A stretch of DNA of 14,047 nucleotides from DATAFT01 sp035544635. GTDB lineage: Bacteria; Acidobacteriota; Thermoanaerobaculia; Multivoradales; Multivoraceae. Positions 6,166 to 12,452 of the stretch are shown here, piece by piece (position 1 is the first letter of the stretch; each line of letters opens with the position of its first letter). The position numbers were made by a program, and so were the translations under genes. The notes below the pieces were generated by a model that had not been told where the DNA came from, searched no databases, and was given only the letters and a program-made list of their open reading frames with translations. The stretch is taken from contig DATKDQ010000041.1 in assembly GCA_035544635.1 (NCBI GenBank), positions 1 to 14,047 of the forward strand, in the 5' to 3' direction.

Positions 6166-6518
6166 TGCCGCACGCCGACTACGTGATCGCGATCCTGCTG
6201 CTCCTGGTCGGCCTCTACGGGATGCTGGCGCGGAGCAACCTGGTCTGGAAGCTGATCGCCATGAGCTTCCTGCAGGTCGCGGTCATCGTGTTCTTCGTCG
6301 CGCTGGCGGCGAAGTCCGGCGCCGGGCCTCCGATCACCGGGAAGGAGGCGACGCCGCTCGCGCGCGACTACGTCAACCCGCTCCCCCACGCGCTGATGCT
6401 CACGGCGATCGTGGTGGGCGTCTCGACCACCGGCCTCGGGCTCGCCCTCCTGCTGCGCATTCACCGCGCGTACGACACGCTGGAGGAGGCCGAGCTGCTG
6501 CGGAGGATGCGCGAGTGA
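6165..6518 (+). CDS. mrpC: Na+/H+ antiporter subunit MrpC (MnhC, NuoK-like)
   Basis: A 117-residue, three-helix subunit homologous to complex I NuoK. Helices lie at about 5-21, 28-48 and 76-98. The defining motif DYVNPLPHALMLTAIVVGVS (68-87) is intact. The start ATG 6165 overlaps the mrpB stop by one base and gives the normal length. The C-terminal tail is charged (DTLEEAELLRRMRE). Its TGA overlaps the GTG start of mrpD. Confidence 0.93.
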   Translation: MPHADYVIAILLLLVGLYGMLARSNLVWKLIAMSFLQVAVIVFFVALAAKSGAGPPITGKEATPLARDYVNPLPHALMLTAIVVGVSTTGLGLALLLRIHRAYDTLEEAELLRRMRE

Positions 6519-8011
6519 CGGCGCATCTTCCCATCCTGATCGTCGTGCTGCCGCTGGCCGGGGCGGTGCTCGCGCCGGTGGTCGGCCTGGTCTCGGAGCG
6601 CGTCCTGCGCGGCCTCACCCTCGGCGTGCTGCTGCTGGCGCAGCTGTCGGCGCTCGCCGCTCTCGGCGTCGCGCTCGAGGGCGGCCCCTGGCGCTACGAG
6701 CTCGGCGGTTGGGCGCCGCCGTGGGGCATCGAGTACGTGGTCGACCCGCTGGGCGGCGGCATGGCCGTCCTGGTGTCGTTCATGGCTCTGGTGACGGCGA
6801 TCCACGCCGCCCGCCGGCTCGGAGGCGCCACCGGCTTCGCGACCGGCGTGCATCACGCGCTCTATCTGCTGCTGACGGCGGGTCTGCTCGGCATCGTGGT
6901 CACCGGCGACGCCTTCAACCTCTACGTCTTCCTCGAGATGTCGGCGCTCGGCGCGTACGCGCTGCTCGCCGGCGGCGGCGACCGCGCCGCCGTGGCGGTG
7001 TTCCGCTATCTCCTCCTGGGGACCATCGCGGCCGCCTTCTACCTGCTCGGCATCGGCCATCTGTACGCGGTCACCGGCACCCTCAACCTCGCCGATCTGG
7101 CCGCGCGGCTGCCGGCGGCCGACCCGGGAGTCGTGGCCACGGCGCTGGCGCTGATCGTGGTCGGCCTCGCCATCAAGATCGCCATCTTTCCGCTCCACGG
7201 CTGGCTGCCGGATGCCTACACCTACGCGCCGACGGCGATGGTCAGCTTCGTCGCGTCGGTGGTCAGCAAGGTCGGCGCCTACGTCCTCTTGCGCTTCCTC
7301 TTCTTCGTGATCGAGGCGCCTGGCGCCACCGGCCGCGCCCTCGACCTGCTGGCTGCCGCCGCGGCCATCGGCATCGTCGCCGCCTCGGTGATGGCGGTGG
7401 CCCAGGACGACCTGCGCCGGATGCTCGCCTACTCCAGCGTGGCGCAGATGGGCTACATCGTCCTCGGGCTCGGCCTCGGCAACGCGACGGCGCTCACCGG
7501 GGCGTTGCTTCACGTGGTGAACCACGCGGTGCTCAAGGCGTGCCTGTTCATGGCGGCGGGGAACCTGCTGCTTCAGACCGGGACCGCGCGCCTGGCCGGC
7601 TGCGCCGGGATCGCGCGGCGTCTCCCGCTCACCATGGCGGCGTTCGCGATCGCCGCGCTCTCGATGATCGGGCTTCCGCCCGCCGGCGGCTTCTTCAGCA
7701 AGTGGTACCTGATCCTGGGAGCTCTCGAGCAGGGAGCGACGCTCTACGTGGCGGCGATCCTCGCCGGCAGCCTGCTCACCGCCGTCTATCTGTTCCGCGT
7801 GCTCGAGCGCGCCTACTTCCGTTCGCCGGAGCAGGCCGCGACACCGCCGCCGCCCAGCGTGGCGTCGCTCGCGGCTCGAGCGGGCGAAGCGCCGCGCTCG
7901 ATGCTGCTGCCGGTCCTCCTGCTCGCTCTCGTCGTCCTCGGGCTCGGAGTCTTCAACCAGGCACTGGTCGAGAGCGTGCTCCGTCCCGCTCTCGCCGGCA
8001 TGGGGCGTTGA
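6515..8011 (+). CDS. mrpD: Antiporter-like subunit MrpD (first of three NuoL/M/N-family proteins)
   Basis: This 498-residue polytopic protein of about 14 helices belongs to the proton-translocating NuoL/M/N/MrpA/MrpD family. Key charged residues can be placed: Glu141 in NLYVFLEMSALGAY (TM5), Lys221 in GLAIKIAIFPLHGWLPDAYT (TM7), Lys252 in VVSKVGAYVLL (TM8), His334 and Lys341 in HVVNHAVLKACLF, and Lys396 in GGFFSKWY (TM12). These form the chain of protonatable residues along the membrane centre. The PLHGWLPDA sequence is the family hallmark. Length matches MrpD, and the position right after mrpC is the canonical order. It starts at GTG 6515, overlapping the mrpC stop. Confidence 0.92.
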   Translation: MTAHLPILIVVLPLAGAVLAPVVGLVSERVLRGLTLGVLLLAQLSALAALGVALEGGPWRYELGGWAPPWGIEYVVDPLGGGMAVLVSFMALVTAIHAARRLGGATGFATGVHHALYLLLTAGLLGIVVTGDAFNLYVFLEMSALGAYALLAGGGDRAAVAVFRYLLLGTIAAAFYLLGIGHLYAVTGTLNLADLAARLPAADPGVVATALALIVVGLAIKIAIFPLHGWLPDAYTYAPTAMVSFVASVVSKVGAYVLLRFLFFVIEAPGATGRALDLLAAAAAIGIVAASVMAVAQDDLRRMLAYSSVAQMGYIVLGLGLGNATALTGALLHVVNHAVLKACLFMAAGNLLLQTGTARLAGCAGIARRLPLTMAAFAIAALSMIGLPPAGGFFSKWYLILGALEQGATLYVAAILAGSLLTAVYLFRVLERAYFRSPEQAATPPPPSVASLAARAGEAPRSMLLPVLLLALVVLGLGVFNQALVESVLRPALAGMGR

Positions 8012-8012
8012 C

Positions 8013-9497
8013 ATGGAGGGCCTCGACCTCCGGCCGGCGATCGCGGTCGCCGTCCCAGCCGCAGCGGCCGCGCTGACGCTCCTCTTCGGAGACCGCCCGC
8101 GGCTGCGCGAAGGGGCGAGCTTCCTCGCGCCGATTGCGACCTGCGCCGTCCTGGCCTCGATGGTGCCCGAGGTGCTCGCCGGAAGCGAGCCGGCCACCGC
8201 GCTGATCACGCTCGCGCCCGGCTTCCGTCTCGGCCTCACCGCCGACGCCTTCGGCATGCTCTTCGCGCTCCTCGCCTCCGGGCTGTGGGTGCTCACCGCG
8301 CTCTACAACGTGGGCTACCTGCGCGCCACGCGGGAGCGGCACCAGACCAGCTACTACGCGTGCTTCGCGCTGTGCGTCGCCGCCGCGGTGGGGATCGCGC
8401 TGGCGGCGAACCTCATCACGCTCTTCATCTTCTACGAGGTGCTCACGCTCGCGACCTATCCGCTGGTGGCGCACAAGCGAACGCCGGAGGCGATCACGGC
8501 GGCGCGCAAGTACCTGGCGTACACGCTGGGCGCCGGACAGGTGCTGCTGCTCGCCATCGTCGCGACCGCCGTGCTGGCGCCGGGCGCGGACCTTCGGCCC
8601 GGCGGCTTCCTCGCCGGCACGGCGTCCGACCCGGCGCTGTGGGTCCTGTTCGTGCTGTTCATGATCGGCTGCGGCGTGAAGGCGGCGCTGATGCCGCTCC
8701 ACGCCTGGCTCCCGGCCGCGATGGTGGCGCCCACGCCGGTGAGCGCGCTGCTGCACGCGGTGGCGGTGGTCAAGGCCGGGACCTTCGCCTGCGTCCGGGT
8801 GGTGGGCTGGGTGTTCGGCGTCGATCTGATGCGCGACCTGGGCGCCGACCTGGTGCTGGCGACCGCCGCCGCCGTCACCATTCTGGTGGCGTCGGTGCGC
8901 GCCCTGGGCGAGAGCAACCTCAAGCGCCGGCTCGCCTACTCCACCGTCGGTCAGCTCTCCTACATCGTGCTGGGCGCGGGGCTCGGGTCCGCGGCGGCCC
9001 TGGCCGGCGGGATGTTCCACATGGCGGCCCACGGCCTGCTCAAGATCACGCTCTTCTTCTGCGCCGGCAGCATCTACGTGCGCACCGGAAAGACCGAGAT
9101 CCCCGCGCTCGAAGGCATCGGGAGGACCATGCCCGCCACCATGGCGGCGTTCACGATCGGGGCGCTGGGCCTGACCGGGATGCCCGCCCTCGCCGGCTTC
9201 GTCGGCAAGTGGCAGCTCGGGCTCGGCTCGCTCGACGCGGGGCACGGCGTGTTCGTCGGCGTGCTGGTCGCGAGCGGGCTCCTCAACGCCGCCTACTTTC
9301 TTCCCATCGTCCATGGCGCCTTCTTCGGCGGCTCGGGAGGCATCCGCTTCGACGAGGCCCCGCCGGCGCTCTGGATCCCGCTCGCGGTGACCGCCGCAGC
9401 GTCGATCGCGATCGGCGTCGCGCCCGGCGCGGCCCTTCCCTTCTACGAGCTGGCGTGGCAGGCGGCGCGCGCCGTCGTCGCCGGAGGAACGTCGTGA
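8013..9497 (+). CDS. Second antiporter-like subunit (MrpD/NuoM family)
   Basis: This 494-residue polytopic membrane protein is paralogous to the preceding mrpD product. The family residues are all present: Glu142 in LFIFYEVLTLATYPLVAHK (TM5), Lys223 in GVKAALMPLHAWLPAAM (TM7), His248 and Lys254 (TM8), Lys344 in HMAAHGLLKITLFF, and Lys399 in AGFVGKWQLG (TM12). It therefore looks competent for proton translocation. In a classical Mrp operon the second such protein is the N-terminal part of MrpA. Here this gene may fill that role, but it lacks the MrpA C-terminal extension, which is encoded separately upstream. It starts at ATG 8013, one base after the mrpD stop. Whether it is closer to MrpA, MrpD or NuoM needs a phylogeny. 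Confidence 0.88.
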   Translation: MEGLDLRPAIAVAVPAAAAALTLLFGDRPRLREGASFLAPIATCAVLASMVPEVLAGSEPATALITLAPGFRLGLTADAFGMLFALLASGLWVLTALYNVGYLRATRERHQTSYYACFALCVAAAVGIALAANLITLFIFYEVLTLATYPLVAHKRTPEAITAARKYLAYTLGAGQVLLLAIVATAVLAPGADLRPGGFLAGTASDPALWVLFVLFMIGCGVKAALMPLHAWLPAAMVAPTPVSALLHAVAVVKAGTFACVRVVGWVFGVDLMRDLGADLVLATAAAVTILVASVRALGESNLKRRLAYSTVGQLSYIVLGAGLGSAAALAGGMFHMAAHGLLKITLFFCAGSIYVRTGKTEIPALEGIGRTMPATMAAFTIGALGLTGMPALAGFVGKWQLGLGSLDAGHGVFVGVLVASGLLNAAYFLPIVHGAFFGGSGGIRFDEAPPALWIPLAVTAAASIAIGVAPGAALPFYELAWQAARAVVAGGTS

Positions 9498-9721
9498 AGC
9501 CGGCGTGGGGAATCGCCGTCGCCGGCGCGGTCGCGGCCGCGACCGTCGCGCTCGAGCTCGCCTTCCGCCACGCGGCGCATCCGGTCTACCCGTGGCACTC
9601 GATGCCCGGCTTCGACCTCGCCTGTGGGCTCGCCGGCTGCTGGGTGATCGTCGTGGTCTCGAAGGCTCTGGGGCGCGCCGGCCTGGAGCGGCCGGAGCCC
9701 CACTACGGTGACGAGGAATGA
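9494..9721 (+). CDS. Small two-helix membrane protein of Mrp-like clusters
   Basis: A 75-residue protein starting at GTG 9494, which overlaps the stop of the preceding antiporter-like gene; its stop overlaps the next ATG (ATGA at 9718-9721). Two hydrophobic helices (about 5-22 and 42-58) flank a loop HPVYPWHSMPGF (30-41). The second helix ends in VSKALGRAGLERPEPHYGDE. The pattern of an aromatic-rich loop, PGF, G-x-x-x-C (here GLAGC), SK-x-LG and a tail ending near (D/E)-x-(H/Y)Y is one I recall from small unnamed proteins in other Mrp-like or complex-I-like clusters, from memory only. Coupling to both neighbours and its location between two antiporter subunits suggest a structural subunit of the complex. 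No activity can be assigned. Confidence 0.75.
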   Translation: MKPAWGIAVAGAVAAATVALELAFRHAAHPVYPWHSMPGFDLACGLAGCWVIVVVSKALGRAGLERPEPHYGDEE

Positions 9722-11451
9722 CGCCGGTCCATCCGGCCCTTCCGCTCTTTGTCGCGGCGGCGCTCATGGGGCTGGTGCGTCCGACCTCACGCGGCCCGAT
9801 CGCGCTCGCCGGGGCGATCGCTGCGCTGACTGCGGTGGTGGGCCTGCCCGCGCCGGCCGAGCTCCAGGCGACGCTCCTCGGCTTCGATCTGCGCCTGATC
9901 GCGGCGGACGAGCTGTCGCGTCTGTTCGCGCTGATCCTCGCCGTCATGGCCGGCCTGGGCACGCTCTACGCCCTGCACGTCGAGCGCGGCGGTGAGCACG
10001 CGGCGACCTCGGTGTACGCGGGAGCGTCGCTGGGCGTCGTCCTCGCCGGAGATTGGGTCACCCTCTTCCTGTTTTGGGAGCTGATGGCGATCTCGTCCAC
10101 GGCCGTGGTCTGGCACGGCGGCGGCGGCCGAGCGCGCGCGGCCGGCTTCCGCTACCTGTTCGTGCACCTCGCCTCCGGCGCGCTCCTCCTCACCGGGATC
10201 CTCATGCTGCACGCGACCGGGACCGACCTCCTCGGCCCGGTTCCGCCCGGCGCGGCGTTCTGGCTGCTCCTCGCCGGCATCGCCATCAACGCGGCGATTC
10301 CCCCGCTCCACGCCTGGCTCACCGACGCCTACCCCGAGGCCTCGGTCACGGGCAGCGTGTTCCTGTCGGCCTTCACCACCAAGACCGCGGTCTACGTCCT
10401 GATACGGACCTTCCCCGGAGCCGAGCCCCTGATCTGGGCCGGGGTCGCGATGGCGCTCTTCGGCGTGGTCTACGCGGTGCTCGAGAACGACATCCGCCGG
10501 CTGCTCGCCTACCACATCGTGAGCCAGGTGGGGTACATGGTCGCCGGCGTCGGCATGGGGACGGCGCTGGCGCTGAACGGCGCGGCGGCCCACGCCTTCT
10601 GCCACATCCTCTACAAGGCGCTCCTCTTCATGGGGGCGGGCGCCGTGCTCCACGCCACCGGCCGCCGCAAGCTGACCGAGCTGGGCGGCCTCGCCCCGCG
10701 CATGAAGGCGGTGGTCGTCCTCTACATGGTGGGAGCGCTCTCGATCTCGGGAGCTCCGCTCTTCAACGGCTTCGTCAGCAAGTCCATGGTGGTCTCCGCC
10801 GCCGCCGTGGGCGGCTGGCCGGTGCTCGAGCTCCTGCTCACCCTGGCGAGCGTCGGCACCTTCCTGCACACCGGCCTCAAGCTGCCGTACTTCACGTTCT
10901 TCGGCCCGCCGGCCGCCGGCATCGAGCCGCGCCCCCTCCCCCGCAACATGCTGGCGGCGATGGGCGCCGCGGCGGCGCTCTGCGTGGGCCTCGGGCTCTT
11001 CCCCGGCTGGCTCTACGCACGGCTGCCCTTCGACGCGGGCTACGCGCCGTACACCCTCGACCACGTGGTGTCGGCGATGCAGCTCCTGCTCGGCACCGGC
11101 GCCGCCTTCGCTCTGCTCTTACCCAAGCTTCGCGGCCAGCCGACGATCACGCTCGACACCGACTGGATCTACCGCCGTCCGCTGCGCCGCGCCGCCGCCG
11201 CGACGGTAGCGGGAGCCGCCACCGCGGGACGGCGTCTCGAAGGCGCCGGCGCCGCCGTCGTCCGAGCGGCCGCCGCCGTGGCGAGCGATCCGGTGCGCGG
11301 CTTCGCGAGCCTGCAGAGCTGGGTCGAGGGCGGCGCGAGCGAGGAGCTTCGAAGCACCGGGTACGACCCCGACCGGTACCGGCTGCCGGTGGGCGCCATC
11401 GTCCTCTGGGCGGTGGCTGCCCTCGGCGTCACCGCGCTGCTGCTGCGGTGA
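9718..11451 (+). CDS. Third antiporter-like subunit (NuoL/MrpD family) with C-terminal extension
   Basis: This 577-residue protein has the same 14-helix core as its two upstream paralogues: Glu121 in VTLFLFWELMAISSTAV (TM5), PPLHAWLTDAYPEASVTGS (195-213), Lys222 in FTTKTAVYVLI (TM8), Lys300 in CHILYKALLFMGAGAV, and Lys355 in NGFVSKSMVV (TM12). The TM7 lysine, conserved in the other two, is replaced by Asn191 (GIAINAAIPPLHAW). After the core, residues about 475-555 form an Ala/Arg-rich extension. It begins TLDTDWIYRRPLRR, resembling the lateral-region start in some NuoL- and HyfB-like proteins, and ends with DPDRYRLP and a last helix (558-576). It starts at ATG 9718, overlapping the small gene's stop. 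Its 3' end overlaps the convergent EamA gene by 23 nt. Confidence 0.88.
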   Translation: MTPVHPALPLFVAAALMGLVRPTSRGPIALAGAIAALTAVVGLPAPAELQATLLGFDLRLIAADELSRLFALILAVMAGLGTLYALHVERGGEHAATSVYAGASLGVVLAGDWVTLFLFWELMAISSTAVVWHGGGGRARAAGFRYLFVHLASGALLLTGILMLHATGTDLLGPVPPGAAFWLLLAGIAINAAIPPLHAWLTDAYPEASVTGSVFLSAFTTKTAVYVLIRTFPGAEPLIWAGVAMALFGVVYAVLENDIRRLLAYHIVSQVGYMVAGVGMGTALALNGAAAHAFCHILYKALLFMGAGAVLHATGRRKLTELGGLAPRMKAVVVLYMVGALSISGAPLFNGFVSKSMVVSAAAVGGWPVLELLLTLASVGTFLHTGLKLPYFTFFGPPAAGIEPRPLPRNMLAAMGAAAALCVGLGLFPGWLYARLPFDAGYAPYTLDHVVSAMQLLLGTGAAFALLLPKLRGQPTITLDTDWIYRRPLRRAAAATVAGAATAGRRLEGAGAAVVRAAAAVASDPVRGFASLQSWVEGGASEELRSTGYDPDRYRLPVGAIVLWAVAALGVTALLLR

Positions 11452-12319
11452 GTCGGCTCCCCCACGCCGCCCGCCACGCGGTCGAGCCCAGGATCAGGGC
11501 GCCGCCGGCGAGCGCCCAGGGGCCGGGCCGCTCGCCGTGGAGCCACCACGCCCACACCGCGCTCGCCACCGGCTCGAGCAGCATGAAGAGCGCGACCTCG
11601 AGCGCGCGCAGCCGGCGCACGGCCCGCGTCATGAGCGCGTAGGCCGCCCCGATCTGGAACACGCCAAGGTAGGCGACGACGCCGAGGTCGACCGGACGGA
11701 AGCTCTCGATCGGCAGCGCGGCCGGCAGCGCCGCGAGGCACGCCAGGACGTTGCCCCACACCACCGTCGCGCCCGCCGCCCCCGCCGGATCCCGCTCGCC
11801 CCACTGCACCCAGCGCAGACCCATCAGCGCGAGCGCCCAGGTGAAGCCCGCGACCAGCGCGAGCAGGTTTCCGGTCCGCGGGTCGGGCGCAGTCGAGAAG
11901 GGCTCCTGGATTCCGACGAAGAACGCGACGGCGCCGAGGGCGAGGAGCGCGGTGTAGATCACGTCCGCGCGCCGCGGACGCTCTCCGAGAAGCCGCGGCG
12001 CCAGCACCAGGATCCAGAGCGGCGCCGTCGACTGCAGGAAGATCGTGTTCGCCGCCGTGGTGAGCTTGTTGGCGTGCACGAACAGGAGGAGGGTCGAGGC
12101 GAGCGCGATCGCCGTGACCACGATGCGCGGGTTGACGCGGCGCCGCGCTCCCGGCAGCAGGAGCAGGAGCGTCATCGCCCCCACCCCCGAGCGCAGGCTC
12201 GCCACCTGCCAGCTCCCGAGCGCCGTCGCCTTGATGGCCGCGCCGCCGGTCGAGAAGAAGAGAGCGGCGAAGAGGATCGCGAGATAGGCGCCGGCGCCCG
12301 GAGACGATCGTTGCGACAC
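11429..12319 (-). CDS. DMT superfamily EamA-type transporter
   Basis: This 296-residue protein has ten predicted helices in two EamA repeats (about 11-137 and 150-285). The second repeat carries the typical LEPVASAVWAWWLHGERPG (248-266) near helix 9. The GTG at 12319 was chosen because a GAGGTG lies about 9 nt upstream of it and the protein then begins shortly before the first helix. Another GTG is 9 nt further out, and the frame stays open to 13321 only because of high GC over the protease gene. The family exports or imports amino acids, metabolites, nucleotide sugars or drugs, and the substrate cannot be deduced here. The gene is convergent with and overlaps the antiporter operon, so it is a separate unit. 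It is divergent from the protease gene, with 133 nt between the starts. Confidence 0.85.
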   Translation of the reverse strand: MSQRSSPGAGAYLAILFAALFFSTGGAAIKATALGSWQVASLRSGVGAMTLLLLLPGARRRVNPRIVVTAIALASTLLLFVHANKLTTAANTIFLQSTAPLWILVLAPRLLGERPRRADVIYTALLALGAVAFFVGIQEPFSTAPDPRTGNLLALVAGFTWALALMGLRWVQWGERDPAGAAGATVVWGNVLACLAALPAALPIESFRPVDLGVVAYLGVFQIGAAYALMTRAVRRLRALEVALFMLLEPVASAVWAWWLHGERPGPWALAGGALILGSTAWRAAWGSRLTAAAAR

Positions 12320-12389
12320 CAGCGACACCTCGTGATCCCGTGCGGGCGCGGATGTTAGCTCAGCCCGCTGGCGCGGCGACGCGACCGTC

Positions 12390-12418
12390 TTGCCATCTCC
12401 CGAGCAAGCAGACAACAT
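12390..12418 (+). promoter_or_regulatory. Possible sigma-70-type promoter for the protease gene
   Basis: TTGCCA (12390-12395), a 17-nt spacer and CAACAT (12413-12418) resemble -35 and -10 elements. The predicted start near 12425 would leave a leader of about 28 nt containing GGAGGG (12440-12445), 7 nt before the ATG. The -35 matches five of six consensus bases; the -10 is weak. Confidence 0.35.
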
Positions 12419-12452
12419 GTGCCGCTCGCCCGCACTCCCGGAGGGACCCGCC

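Noticed and set aside
6461..8296. A long minus-strand open frame opposite mrpD
   Set aside because: It has no recognisable domain and an Arg/His/Gln/Asp-rich composition. The plus strand encodes a clear MrpD with all key residues.
12345..12420. tRNA-like start, with TTAGCTCAGC resembling a D-arm
   Set aside because: No T-arm (GGTTCGA-type) follows, the anticodon arm does not form, and there is no matching acceptor stem.
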